Positions 53,333-62,445 of a stretch of DNA of 64,000 bases are shown here, piece after piece (position 1 is the stretch's first letter; every line of letters begins with the position of its first letter). The notes under the pieces are model-generated. The model ran no database searches, had not been told where the DNA came from, and was given only the letters and a program-made list of their open reading frames with translations. Position numbers and translations under genes: made by a program. Location: positions 1 to 64,000 of the forward strand of contig NZ_SLXT01000016.1 in assembly GCF_004341395.1 (NCBI RefSeq), read 5' to 3'. The DNA comes from Heliophilum fasciatum. Its GTDB lineage: Bacteria; Bacillota; Desulfitobacteriia; Heliobacteriales; Heliobacteriaceae.

Positions 53333-54079
53333 CTATTCTTCATAGATCATCTTCCGCGTCATGCCCCCGTCGATGACCAAATTTGCCCCCGTAATAAAAT
53401 CATTGGATGGGTCGGTGAGATACAAGCAAGCGCGGGCAATGTCATCAGGTCTACCGACTCGTCCTGCCGGATGCTGCCGGTGATCGTCATCGCGCAGCTT
53501 GGCATAGTCCCCCGTTTCGATCCAGCCCGGACTGATGGCGTTAACCCGGATATGATCAGGCCCCAGCGACAAGGCCAACGCATGGGTCAAGCCAAGAATA
53601 CCGCCTTTCGACGCAGCATAAGCTTCCCAATGCGGTTCCGACATGGTCGCCCGTGTGGAAGCCAGATTGACGATCGACCCGCCACCGTGGGTGCGCATGA
53701 TCTTCGCCGCTTCTCGCGCGCAAAGAAAAGTCCCCCGCAAATTGCCCGCCAGCACATCATCCCATTCTTCTACCGTAATATCATAAGGTGACTTCATAAA
53801 ACCTACGCCGGCGTTATTGATCAAAATATCGAGGCGGCCTAACTCTTTGCTTATCTGGACAAACAGATCTTCGATCTCCCGCGGTCGCCGTACATCGATC
53901 ACGGCAGAAATAACCTGCTGCTCTCTTGATGCAATCAAGCCTACCGTTTCTGCGAGCATTGCTGCTTCTTTATCAATGATGACGACACTTGCCCCCGCTT
54001 CAGTATAGGCAAGCGCAACGGCACGGCCAATGCCACGTCCTGCACCGGTGACCAAGGCAACTTTACCGGTAAACATCAC
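53333..54079 (-). CDS. short-chain dehydrogenase/reductase
   Basis: A 248-residue classical SDR. VALVTGAGRGIGRAVALAYTEAG binds the cofactor, INNAGVGFMKSP follows, and the active site is IVNLASTRATMSEPHWEAYAASKGGI (Ser, Tyr, Lys), then NAISPGWIETGDY. It resembles glucose dehydrogenase and 3-oxoacyl reductase lines and cannot be assigned a substrate; it is well away from the fab cluster. GTG start 8 bases after AAGGAG. A perfect palindrome GCTGATCAGC (54117-54126) lies 38 bases upstream. Confidence 0.88.
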   Translation of the reverse strand: MMFTGKVALVTGAGRGIGRAVALAYTEAGASVVIIDKEAAMLAETVGLIASREQQVISAVIDVRRPREIEDLFVQISKELGRLDILINNAGVGFMKSPYDITVEEWDDVLAGNLRGTFLCAREAAKIMRTHGGGSIVNLASTRATMSEPHWEAYAASKGGILGLTHALALSLGPDHIRVNAISPGWIETGDYAKLRDDDHRQHPAGRVGRPDDIARACLYLTDPSNDFITGANLVIDGGMTRKMIYEE

Positions 54080-54261
54080 TGCTTCAACTCCTTATACTGA
54101 TCACGCATCTTGGATTGCTGATCAGCGATATACAAATAAATTCTCAATTTGTTGGTAAATCCTATTTTCATCACTTATGAAGCGAACTCCTTCCCCGACG
54201 TGAAAAAAACGGCGATGCCTGTTGAGCAAAGATATTTCCATAGAAAAAAGATGCAGGATTT

Positions 54262-54293
54262 TATTTTGTTTTTGTTGAAACAAGAACAAAATA
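54262..54293. repeat. 32-bp inverted repeat over the ygbA promoter
   Basis: TATTTTGTTTTTGTT (54262-54276), GA, AACAAGAACAAAATA (54279-54293): arms match at 14 of 15 positions. It is AT-rich, has no T-run and sits over the inferred -35 of ygbA, which fits a repressor or sensor-regulator site rather than a terminator. Confidence 0.8.
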
Positions 54294-54303
54294 CCCTTAA
54301 ATA
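54275..54303 (+). promoter_or_regulatory. candidate promoter of ygbA
   Basis: TTGAAA (54275-54280), a 17-base spacer and TAAATA (54298-54303). The -35 is in the centre of the inverted repeat. Confidence 0.5.
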
Positions 54304-54327
54304 CGGCAAAGGAGCTACCAACGAATT

Positions 54328-54762
54328 ATGCCTGATAACCAGAATTACTTTGGCCAGGACACTCCATCGTCTCCGCTGTTCCGCTCCCCTTCTACGCAAA
54401 CAACCAAACCAATGGGATCAGCAGAGCAACAAAAGCACCGGCGCATTCAACGAGAGTGTGCAACGGTAGCTGCCATGATCGCTCTCTACTGCCGCCATCA
54501 TCATCAATCCCCAGACGTTACAGACGGACTTTGTTCTGAGTGTCAACAGTTGCACGAATATGCGATGGCCCGGGTAGCACGGTGCAAGTTTGGGGCAACC
54601 AAACCAACCTGCGGCCAATGCACGATTCACTGCTATCGCCCGGCCATGCGCCAGCGCATTATCGAGGTCATGCGTTTTGCCGGGCCGCAAATGCTCTTTC
54701 GCCATCCGCGCTTGGCCCTCTGGCATATGATCGACAGTTGGCTAAGACCCCCACAGCAATAA
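54328..54762 (+). CDS. ygbA: nitrous-oxide-stimulated-promoter family protein (YgbA-like)
   Basis: A 144-residue protein of the YgbA_NO family, which in enterobacteria is controlled by the NO sensor NsrR and responds to nitrosative stress. The conserved core has CRHHH, LCSECQQLHEYAMARVARCKFGATKPTCGQCTIHCY and VMRFAGPQMLFRHPRLALWH; seven cysteines in this stretch suggest metal binding. The first 35 residues are not conserved-looking. AAAGGAG lies 13 bases before the ATG, a long spacing. Biochemical role unknown. Confidence 0.88.
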   Translation: MPDNQNYFGQDTPSSPLFRSPSTQTTKPMGSAEQQKHRRIQRECATVAAMIALYCRHHHQSPDVTDGLCSECQQLHEYAMARVARCKFGATKPTCGQCTIHCYRPAMRQRIIEVMRFAGPQMLFRHPRLALWHMIDSWLRPPQQ

Positions 54763-54772
54763 CCATGCCATG

Positions 54773-54815
54773 AAAAAGCCGTTGTGATGCGGACAACCAT
54801 CACAACGGCTTTTTT
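54773..54815. terminator. strong bidirectional terminator after ygbA
   Basis: AAAAAGCCGTTGTGATG pairs perfectly with CATCACAACGGCTTTTT around an 8-base loop; serves both ygbA and the convergent DUF4230 gene. Confidence 0.9.
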
Positions 54816-54819
54816 ATCG

Positions 54820-55389
54820 TTAGATAAATTTTACTTCCCGCATCCCGGCACTGCGTAACAACTTTTCTATCGTTTTCTTCGCGTTGTCGTTGGCCCTTTC
54901 CAACAAACCTACTTTTTTCGCTCGCTCCACCATTTGCTGCTCTGCCATCAACTCCGCTTTGTGGATATCATGAATCGAGAATTGCAGCAGATTGCCCGAC
55001 CCATCATCCCAATAGCGCCAGGAATTGGATTCGATTTTCCATTCTAAGATCTCCGGCTCCGGCAATTTTATCGTGGCCACACCATCGGCTACCGTAAACT
55101 CAGTGATCTTCTCGGTGTTGATCCCGGCGATCACTTTGCCCTGACCGATGGCCAGATAGCTTTTCTTGGTAAAAGGGACGGGAATCCCCCATAGTTGCAC
55201 ACTTTCCGGTGGCAGCATGACCGGCACATCAAAATACGCTTCCGCGGTAGCCAGTTTGGCGATCTCTTGGATACTGAGCAGTGACGGTGGCTCAACAGAT
55301 TGCCGCTGACCATGGGTGGTGAGTAAAACGGCGAGACTAAGGACAATCAGTACAAGAAACCCTACTTTTTTGTAGTTCATCTGGCTCAT
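54820..55389 (-). CDS. DUF4230 membrane-anchored protein
   Basis: A 189-residue protein with an N-terminal membrane anchor (VGFLVLIVLSLAVLLTT) and an extracytoplasmic DUF4230 domain: LSIQEIAKLATAEAYFDVPVML, KSYLAIGQGKVIAGINTEKI, TIKLPEPEILEWKIESNSWRYWDDG. The C-terminal third is a charged helix. Function unknown for the family. Transcription reads away from the kinase genes' terminator side with no obvious partner. Confidence 0.85.
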   Translation of the reverse strand: MSQMNYKKVGFLVLIVLSLAVLLTTHGQRQSVEPPSLLSIQEIAKLATAEAYFDVPVMLPPESVQLWGIPVPFTKKSYLAIGQGKVIAGINTEKITEFTVADGVATIKLPEPEILEWKIESNSWRYWDDGSGNLLQFSIHDIHKAELMAEQQMVERAKKVGLLERANDNAKKTIEKLLRSAGMREVKFI

Positions 55390-55489
55390 CTCCTAATGGT
55401 ACTTTTTCGTAAGGCCTGCGATAAAGTCCTGTCCGCGTTACCTAAACCATCACTATGCTACAGAACGGTCAAATATCTCCCCTGTAGGC

Positions 55490-57358
55490 TCACGTACCCA
55501 AATGGCTGTGGAGCATCGTTTTTAACCCTTCGAATTTTATCGGCTTACTCATGTAATCATCCATACCGGCTTGCAAGCAACGCTGGCGATCCTCTTCCAT
55601 CGCATGGGCTGTCATCGCGATGATCGGCACGTGGGTGTTTTTCTCTCTTTCTTTTTGCCGGATGAGTTGCGTTGCCGTAAGCCCGTCCATGTTCGGCATT
55701 TGACAATCCATAAGGACAAGAACGAACGACTGCTGCTCCAGTGCCTGGAGCGCTTCCTGGCCATCTTTGACACAATGAACCGTATAGCCAAGTTTACGCA
55801 ACTGCACTTTGATTAATAATTGATCAATCGAGTTGTCTTCCACGACCAGAATCGTTGGTTTCTGGCGCTGCTCTTCCATCAGATTCGCACCGGCTGTAAC
55901 ACTTTGAGAAAGAACATCCTGGTTGGGAGAAAGCGTCGTTTCCGCAAAATCCTGCGAAGCGCCGTTGACAAGGGGCAGCGTAAACCAAAAGGTGGAGCCT
56001 TTTCCCCATTCACTTTGAACGCCAATTCTTCCACCCATCAGTTCAACTAACCGCTTGGAGATCGAAAGGCCCAGCCCCGTACCACCGTAGGTTTGCGTGC
56101 GCAAATCATGAACTTGAGAAAAGGGTTGAAACAACTGAGAGAGCGCTTCGGAATCCATGCCCACACCGGTATCGCTGATTTCAAATCGAAGCACCGAGTT
56201 GCCTTTTTCCTCTTGTTCAGGAAAAACAGACAACGAAACTTTGCCTTCGTGCGTAAATTTAATGGCATTACCCATCAGATTCAGCAGAACCTGGCGAAGA
56301 CGTACGGGATCAGTAATGATCACTTGCTCCGCGTCCAATTCAACAGTGGCCTCCAGGGCAATCCCCTTAGCTTTTGCCGTTTGGTCAAGCAGATCAATGA
56401 CACCGGAGATCAGCCCTTGGGGAATGATTTCAATCTTGTTGATCACCAGATTGCCCGATTCAATTTTCGATAGATCCAAAATATCATTGATGATGGTCAA
56501 TAAGGCATTGGACGACTCATAGATCGTCTTGGCATAATACTGTTGCTCCCGCGAAAGCGCTGTATCCATCATTAATTCCGTCATCCCGAGAATCCCATTC
56601 ATGGGAGTGCGGATCTCATGGCTCATATTGGCAAGGAAAATACTTTTGGCCCGGTTTGCAGCTTCTGCAGCTGCTTCTTCCATTTTAGCAATTTTAAGCT
56701 TTTCCAGCGTTGAAGCGAGCTCGATGTTGGCATTGGTTAGTTTCTCAATTTTTTCTTCAATTTTGTCGATGGTTCGATTGATGAAAAAACTAAGCCGTTT
56801 ATCGAATCCAGCTTCACCGGCGTCCATTGCTCTTTTTTCGGAGTATGCCGGGGTGTAACTGACGCCATACTTTTGCAATTCATTGACAAGCAATTCAACG
56901 GCTTGATGAACTACAAAAGGTGAGAAGCTTAAGAAGCCCTCAAATTTACGCATACCGTCCTCGCAAGATTGATTCAACTCGTACAATTCTCTTGCGGTGA
57001 AAATAGCATATTGCTCAGGATGACACAAAATGACATTCCATTCATGACAAAGCACCGAATCAGGATCAAGCTCAATAAAGATCGTATTTTGAAAATCAGA
57101 AACATCATCAAGATTTATGTTTCTGGCAAATGCAAAAACTCTCTTGCAAATTTTATCTATCTTTTTATAGCGTTCTTTTTCGTGTAAAAAGAACTTCCAT
57201 TCTTGAAAAAAGACATACATTTCAGCTTGAAGGCCAAAATCAGAAACAAAATCTTCAATCGCATAACTTATCGCGAGCATCGTCGATTTGTTGTATATTT
57301 TATTATTTAAACTTGACACATTTTCAGATATTTTCTTATACAAACTTTTTGATTCCAT
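55490..57358 (-). CDS. hybrid histidine kinase with uncharacterised N-terminal sensor
   Basis: A 622-residue cytoplasmic hybrid kinase. Residues 1-200 hold a sensor without membrane helices ([40 protein letters not shown]) that loosely recalls DICT domains; then a coiled coil, the dimerisation domain with His in [19 protein letters not shown], the ATPase domain ([43 protein letters not shown]) and one receiver ([35 protein letters not shown]). ATG at 57358 has GGAG 5 bases upstream. It follows the PAS kinase by 54 bases. No output regulator adjoins it. Confidence 0.9.
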   Translation of the reverse strand: MESKSLYKKISENVSSLNNKIYNKSTMLAISYAIEDFVSDFGLQAEMYVFFQEWKFFLHEKERYKKIDKICKRVFAFARNINLDDVSDFQNTIFIELDPDSVLCHEWNVILCHPEQYAIFTARELYELNQSCEDGMRKFEGFLSFSPFVVHQAVELLVNELQKYGVSYTPAYSEKRAMDAGEAGFDKRLSFFINRTIDKIEEKIEKLTNANIELASTLEKLKIAKMEEAAAEAANRAKSIFLANMSHEIRTPMNGILGMTELMMDTALSREQQYYAKTIYESSNALLTIINDILDLSKIESGNLVINKIEIIPQGLISGVIDLLDQTAKAKGIALEATVELDAEQVIITDPVRLRQVLLNLMGNAIKFTHEGKVSLSVFPEQEEKGNSVLRFEISDTGVGMDSEALSQLFQPFSQVHDLRTQTYGGTGLGLSISKRLVELMGGRIGVQSEWGKGSTFWFTLPLVNGASQDFAETTLSPNQDVLSQSVTAGANLMEEQRQKPTILVVEDNSIDQLLIKVQLRKLGYTVHCVKDGQEALQALEQQSFVLVLMDCQMPNMDGLTATQLIRQKEREKNTHVPIIAMTAHAMEEDRQRCLQAGMDDYMSKPIKFEGLKTMLHSHLGT

Positions 57359-57412
57359 TATATCTCCATTCAATTCGTAATCCTCTTACAGATTAGAGGA
57401 AAACCTTTATTG

Positions 57413-59062
57413 TTAGTTGTTTACCGGTACGATCGATTTTTTATGCCATGGTTGGATCTTTTCAAGCGCAACGAAATGGGGCGACTCGATCATGGGGATG
57501 GAAAACCAAAAAGTCGAGCCAACACCGGCCTTACTTTGAGCGCCATATTGACCGCCCATCATTTCGACTAATCGCTTCGCCAGGGATAACCCCAAGCCAA
57601 TGCCACCAAATTTTCGGGTTAACGAACCATCGATCTGCGTAAAGGGTTCCGCTAATCGCTGCAAATCTTCTTCATCAATACCGATTCCCGTGTCGGTCAC
57701 TTCAAAATAAAGCTCTTTTTGTTCCTCTTTGGTCTTTAGAGCAAAAACCCGCAGCGCTATATAACCTTCGGCGGTAAACTTAACGGCATTGTCCAAAATA
57801 TTCATCAGGATTTGGCGAAGTCGAAGCGGATCACCCAGGATCACCGTGTGCGGTTCTAATTCGATCGAAGTTTTGACAGCAATACCCTTCGCATCGGCAA
57901 AACCTTGGATGTTCAAAATTACATCGTTGATTAATTCATCAAGAATGAGTTCCACTTTCTCGATAGTCACACAAGAATCAAGCTTGGAATAATCAAGAAC
58001 GCTGTTAATGATCCGCAATAGTTCATTCGTGGAATTCTTAATTACTTGAGCATATTCTTTAACTTCTTCCGGCAACGGCGTATCCAAAATCAAATCGGCC
58101 ATTCCCATAATTCCATTCATGGGTGTTCGAATCTCATGACTCATGTTTGCCATAAATTGGTTTTTAGTGTTATTGGCTGCTTCCGCACGTTCTTTGGCAC
58201 GTCGTAATTCTTTCAATACAGCTTTTTGGTCAGTAATATCTTCAGCCGTACAAACAACATATTCGACGTTTTGCGCTGCGTCCAGCTTTGGTGTACGGGT
58301 AACCAGCAAAATCCGTTCCAGGCCTTGCCGATCTATCATCCGTTCTTCCACAACAGTTTTCTTTTTTTCGATATATACCCGGCGATTTTCCGCAATGCAG
58401 ACTTGGGCATTATCGGGACCAATCAGTTCAAAAAGACTTTTTCCTTTGCATTCTTCGATCGTTCGGCCCATAAAGTTGGCATGGGACTGGTTAAGTGCCC
58501 CATACTTATCTTCTTCGATGAGATACCATATTTGCAAATCCGTATTATCTAATAATAATTGCTGTTGTGCTAACGTTTCCTGGATCGCTCGCTGATAACG
58601 TGTAATATCCCGGCAAAGACCGATCACACCTTGGAGCGTGCCGTCAGTTCCCATCAGTGGGGCGCGAATCGTCTCCAACAGCACTTTACGCCCATCGGCA
58701 TAAGTGATCCATTCTTCTGTTTTGAAAGGTTTTCTCTCGTTCATGACTTGGATATCGGATCGGCGATAACGCTCGGCAATCTCGGCAGGAAAGAAGTCAT
58801 AATCGGTTTTACCGATCATGGTACTGGCATCAATCTGAACATAATCAGACAATGCTTGATTACCGCCCAAATAAATACCATCACGATCTTTGATATAAAA
58901 AATATCTGGTAACGCATCAAGAAATCGTTCTGGGATGACCTCTTTCATTGTAATGATTTTTTTATAAATTGATTGGTATTCTACTTGGAGATCGGTATAT
59001 TTTTTTTGTAAGAGTGCAAGTTCTTCCATTAGTTGATCTTTACTTTTATCTTTCGCTTCCAT
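57413..59062 (-). CDS. PAS-PAS sensor histidine kinase
   Basis: A 549-residue soluble kinase. A short coiled coil, two PAS domains (about 45-160, [25 protein letters not shown] to [10 protein letters not shown]; and about 165-280, [24 protein letters not shown] to [10 protein letters not shown]), then the His in [19 protein letters not shown] and an ATPase domain ([44 protein letters not shown]). No receiver and no membrane helix, so it senses a cytoplasmic cue such as redox state. ATG at 59062 follows AGGTGG. It is divergent from the hydrogenase genes and leads the second kinase. Confidence 0.93.
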   Translation of the reverse strand: MEAKDKSKDQLMEELALLQKKYTDLQVEYQSIYKKIITMKEVIPERFLDALPDIFYIKDRDGIYLGGNQALSDYVQIDASTMIGKTDYDFFPAEIAERYRRSDIQVMNERKPFKTEEWITYADGRKVLLETIRAPLMGTDGTLQGVIGLCRDITRYQRAIQETLAQQQLLLDNTDLQIWYLIEEDKYGALNQSHANFMGRTIEECKGKSLFELIGPDNAQVCIAENRRVYIEKKKTVVEERMIDRQGLERILLVTRTPKLDAAQNVEYVVCTAEDITDQKAVLKELRRAKERAEAANNTKNQFMANMSHEIRTPMNGIMGMADLILDTPLPEEVKEYAQVIKNSTNELLRIINSVLDYSKLDSCVTIEKVELILDELINDVILNIQGFADAKGIAVKTSIELEPHTVILGDPLRLRQILMNILDNAVKFTAEGYIALRVFALKTKEEQKELYFEVTDTGIGIDEEDLQRLAEPFTQIDGSLTRKFGGIGLGLSLAKRLVEMMGGQYGAQSKAGVGSTFWFSIPMIESPHFVALEKIQPWHKKSIVPVNN

Positions 59063-59167
59063 AACAATTCCACCTACTTTCATTTGTTTTGAGGAATGTA
59101 TATTTTCAGCATTTTTTTCATATATGGCAGGATCAATCTTTGAGCGAGTAATTAGAGGTATTATTAA

Positions 59168-59176
59168 AATTATACC
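59168..59176 (-). promoter_or_regulatory. extended -10 promoter of the kinase pair
   Basis: TGGTATAAT on the minus strand, an extended -10 with a perfect TATAAT, about 105 bases before the kinase start. It lies in the 323-base gap between the kinase and hydrogenase genes. Confidence 0.55.
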
Positions 59177-59186
59177 AAAAAAATGA

Positions 59187-59226
59187 CCCCGCTGTTACAA
59201 AATATTTTACAAGTGACTCCCAGCGG
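59187..59226. promoter_or_regulatory. dyad between kinase and hydrogenase genes
   Basis: CCCGCTG (59187-59193) pairs with CAGCGGG (59220-59226) around a 26-base AT-rich centre containing AAAATATTTT. It covers the -35 region of the kinase promoter. The rest of the 323-base gap holds repeated ATTTTTTCAT tracts (59247-59268) and no gene. No sigma-54 or FNR box could be defended. Confidence 0.45.
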
Positions 59227-59385
59227 GTAGCTTGCAAAGCACCTTTAATTTTTTCATATTTTTTTCATGCAACCTGCTCGAATATCCGTTATGATGAATA
59301 TGTATATCCCTGCCAAAATTGCTTCCAAGACTGGCGTTGCCGGCAAAAGGGAGCAATGGTTGAGAGAATAGGAGGTCCGTTTCTT

Positions 59386-60522
59386 ATGCCGGAAAACCAT
59401 CGTAATCATCCCATTACTACCAGCCCTGCCGACCAACAGATCCATCATCAAGATCAGGCGACCGAACCTGCAACAGACGATCGGGGAATGCACCCCGAAA
59501 GCGCCTGGGCGCACCTGCAAAAACGCGGGATCAGCCGTCGCCGTTTTCTTGAATTTTGCACAGCCATGACGGTTATGATCGGACTCGAAACCAGCAGCAC
59601 CCTTTCCATCGCTGAAGCGCTGACCACGCAACCGCGCCCTGTTGTGATCTGGCGCAATTTTCAAGAATGCACTTGCTGCTCAGAATCATTATTGCGTTCG
59701 GAAAAAACACCCTTCAGCGATATCATCCTCAATCTCATCTCGCTGGATTTTCATGAAGTACTGCAAGCAGCGGCCGGTATTGACGCCGAGAGGGCAGCGC
59801 ACCAAGCTATGGCCGCCAACGCCGGTCGTTACATCCTAGCGATCGAAGGCTCCATCCCCACCGGGGCCAACGGCACCTACTGCTGTGTCGGTGGACGAAC
59901 AGCGCTGGATATCTTGCAAGAAGACGTCCGGGGCGCCAAAGCGGTCATTGCTTGGGGTAACTGCGCCGCTTATGGCTGTGTGCAAAGCGCCAAGCCCAAT
60001 CCTACCGGCGCAAAGGGCGTTGGTGAACTCGTCAAGGACAAGCCGGTGATCAACGTACCCGGTTGCCCGCCGATTGCTGAAGTCATGGCCGCTGTTGTCA
60101 TTCAAATTGCCACGGGCACGTTCCCCAAGCTCGATCAGCAAGGCCGGCCCGTTGAATTTTATGGAAAAACAGTGCACGCCACCTGCCCGCGGCATGACCA
60201 TTACGAAGAAGGCCGCTTTGTGGAATCTTTTGATGACGACGGTGCACGTCAAGGGTATTGCCTCTATAAGCTCGGATGCAAAGGCCCGGTTACGTATAAC
60301 GCCTGTTCTCGGTTGCGCTGGAACGGCGGTACATCCTTCCCCATCCAGTCAGGTCATCCCTGCCTCGGTTGCGCCGAGAAAAACTGCTGGGATCCTGCCG
60401 ATGGCCAATCGCTTTATGCTCCCGTGGCGATGACTTCCCGTTCGCCCAAAGGGGGCTCTTCATCCGGTTCCAAGGCATCATCAAGAAAAAATTGGTCACC
60501 CATCCGTTCACACTCGTCGTAA
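59386..60522 (+). CDS. hupS: uptake [NiFe] hydrogenase small subunit, six-Cys proximal cluster
   Basis: FeS subunit of a group 1 hydrogenase. A long Tat signal has SRRRFLEF at 50-57. Cys95, 97, 98, 193, 198 and 227 (ECTCCSES, WGNCAAYGC, VPGCPPI) correspond, at a constant offset of 78, to Cys17, 19, 20, 115, 120 and 149 of E. coli HyaA, the ligands of the oxygen-tolerant [4Fe-3S] cluster. Distal (VHATC, GYCLYKLGC) and medial (NAC, CLGC) ligands follow. Phe of the usual FWD is Cys334. The Ser/Lys-rich tail has no membrane helix. ATG at 59386 has AGGAGG 10 bases upstream. 378 residues. Confidence 0.93.
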   Translation: MPENHRNHPITTSPADQQIHHQDQATEPATDDRGMHPESAWAHLQKRGISRRRFLEFCTAMTVMIGLETSSTLSIAEALTTQPRPVVIWRNFQECTCCSESLLRSEKTPFSDIILNLISLDFHEVLQAAAGIDAERAAHQAMAANAGRYILAIEGSIPTGANGTYCCVGGRTALDILQEDVRGAKAVIAWGNCAAYGCVQSAKPNPTGAKGVGELVKDKPVINVPGCPPIAEVMAAVVIQIATGTFPKLDQQGRPVEFYGKTVHATCPRHDHYEEGRFVESFDDDGARQGYCLYKLGCKGPVTYNACSRLRWNGGTSFPIQSGHPCLGCAEKNCWDPADGQSLYAPVAMTSRSPKGGSSSGSKASSRKNWSPIRSHSS

Positions 60523-60561
60523 CAAGTAGCAAATTGATTAAAAATACAAGGAGGCGCCTTC

Positions 60562-62340
60562 ATGGCCAATCGAATTGTTATTGACCCTGTAACGCGGATT
60601 GAAGGCCACTTACGGGTAGAAGCCAAAATCGATCAAGGACGTATCGTCGACGCGGTTTCGGCCGGTACGATGATCCGCGGTATCGAATTGATCCTGCAAG
60701 ATCGCGACCCACGGGACGCTTGGGCACTTGTCCAGCGCATCTGCGGCGTCTGCACCACCGTTCATGCACTCACGTCCCTGCGGGCCGTAGAAAATGCGCT
60801 GCAAGTGACGGTCCCGCGCAACGCCGAGATCATCCGCAACATCCTGCACAGTTCGTTGCTGGTTCATGATCATGTAGTTCACTTTTATCATTTACATGCA
60901 CCCGATTGGGTCGACATTCCCCGTGCTCTCCAAGCCGACCCCAACGCTACGGCCGCACTGGCGCAACGGATTTCTCGTTGGCCCAAATCAAGTGCCGGCT
61001 ATTTCCGTGATGTCCAAGCCAAGCTGAAAACTTTTATCGACAGCGGTCAACTGGGCATTTTCAGCAACGGTTACTGGGGGCACAGCGCTTACCGACTGCC
61101 GGCGGAAGTAAATTTGCTCGCTGTGGCTCATTATCTGGAAGCCCTGGACTGGCAGCGTTCGATCGTCAAGATCCACGCCATCTTTGGCGGCAAAAACCCC
61201 CATCCCAACTATGTGGTTGGCGGCATGGCTTGTTCTTTTGCCGCTCCCGCCGGTACCGACAACGAAATCGAAGAAAATGAAGAAAACGAAGCCAGCCAAA
61301 CGATTACACAGGAGCAGTTAGCCTACGTCGGCACGATCATCAACGAAGCGATTGAATTTGTCGAACAAGTATATAAGCCCGATCTTCTGCTCATCGGTTC
61401 TTATTACAAGGAAGCAGCCACTTATGGCGCCGGACCAGGCCACTACTTAGCTTATGGCGACTTACCTACCGGCAGTATCAATGACATCAACTCCTACTTG
61501 CTGCCGCGCGGCATCATCACTCATGGCAACTTAAACGCCGTGTTAGACGTGAACCTCAACGACACTTCGCAGATCCGTGAATATACGGAACACTCCTGGT
61601 ATGCCAACTCCCGCAGCGGCCTGCATCCTTCGAGCGGTGAAACACGCCTGGCCTACGGTGGTCCGACACCACCTTATGAAACGTTAGACCCAAGCGGAGA
61701 ATTCAACGGCAAATATTCCTGGCTCAAATCGCCACGCTGGCGCGACCTGCCTATGGAAGTCGGTCCGCTGGCCCGCATGCTCGTCGCCTACGCCAAAAAA
61801 TCAGCTCCCAGCCATGCTGCGGTGCGCGACAGCGTCGACAGCGTGCTCCGCAAGCTGAACCTCGCGCCCAAAGATTTGGCCTCGACACTGGGACGGATGG
61901 CCGCTCGCGGCATTGAAACGGGTCTCGCTGTTCACTGGCTCAAAGACTATTACGATCAATTGCTCCGCAACATCAAAGGCGGCGACATCACTACCTTCGA
62001 CCCGACCATCTGGGAAAAGCTCAAGACCGCTAAAAGCAACAGCGGCGTCGGTTGGTGCGAAGCGCCGCGGGGCGCACTCGGCCATTGGGTGCAGATCAAG
62101 AACAGCAAAATCAGCAACTACCAGTGCGTTGTGCCGACGACCTGGAACGGCTCACCACGGGATCACAAAAACCAAAAAGGTGCACTGGAAACGGCGTTGA
62201 TCGGCACACCGATCGCCAACGAAAAGAAGCCGTTGGAACTGTTGCGCACGATTCACTCCTTTGATCCCTGCCTCGCTTGCGCCGCCCATTTGACCGACAC
62301 AACCGGGCAGACGGTGACAGCGATTACGGTGACACCGTAA
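60562..62340 (+). CDS. hupL: uptake [NiFe] hydrogenase large subunit
   Basis: Catalytic subunit holding the NiFe site. RICGVCTTVH (Cys61, Cys64) is the L1 motif and DPCLACAAH (Cys570, Cys573, His576) the L2 motif, so all four metal cysteines are present. A 16-residue tail after His576 is the peptide that a maturation endopeptidase removes. 592 residues, ATG 7 bases after AAGGAGG, 39 bases after hupS. With Tat transport through the small subunit, the enzyme should oxidise H2 outside the membrane. No hupC, hupD or hyp genes follow in the window. Confidence 0.95.
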   Translation: MANRIVIDPVTRIEGHLRVEAKIDQGRIVDAVSAGTMIRGIELILQDRDPRDAWALVQRICGVCTTVHALTSLRAVENALQVTVPRNAEIIRNILHSSLLVHDHVVHFYHLHAPDWVDIPRALQADPNATAALAQRISRWPKSSAGYFRDVQAKLKTFIDSGQLGIFSNGYWGHSAYRLPAEVNLLAVAHYLEALDWQRSIVKIHAIFGGKNPHPNYVVGGMACSFAAPAGTDNEIEENEENEASQTITQEQLAYVGTIINEAIEFVEQVYKPDLLLIGSYYKEAATYGAGPGHYLAYGDLPTGSINDINSYLLPRGIITHGNLNAVLDVNLNDTSQIREYTEHSWYANSRSGLHPSSGETRLAYGGPTPPYETLDPSGEFNGKYSWLKSPRWRDLPMEVGPLARMLVAYAKKSAPSHAAVRDSVDSVLRKLNLAPKDLASTLGRMAARGIETGLAVHWLKDYYDQLLRNIKGGDITTFDPTIWEKLKTAKSNSGVGWCEAPRGALGHWVQIKNSKISNYQCVVPTTWNGSPRDHKNQKGALETALIGTPIANEKKPLELLRTIHSFDPCLACAAHLTDTTGQTVTAITVTP

Positions 62341-62395
62341 TCCAAAAACAATTCTTTCATATATCGAAAGAACTGACCAAAAGAAGTGAGCAAAT

Positions 62396-62445
62396 AAAGA
62401 ACCGGAGAAAGTGCCCACAGGCGGCCAATCTCCGGTTCTTTTTGT
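62396..62445. terminator. bidirectional terminator after hupL
   Basis: AAAGAACCGGAGA (62396-62408) pairs perfectly with TCTCCGGTTCTTT (62429-62441), with T-runs on either strand. It ends the hydrogenase transcript directly after hupL. A smaller hairpin TTCTTTC/GAAAGAA lies at 62353-62372. Confidence 0.88.

Noticed and set aside
59084-59385. Sigma-54 or FNR site for the hydrogenase promoter
   Set aside because: No TGGCAC-N5-TTGC and no TTGAT-N4-ATCAA pair could be found; only T-rich tracts and the dyad are real.
60369-60584. Possible frameshift at the end of hupS adding a C-terminal helix
   Set aside because: The alternative frame (GLFIRFQGIIKK) has no membrane-helix-like stretch and no homopolymer run marks a shift; the shorter tail is kept.
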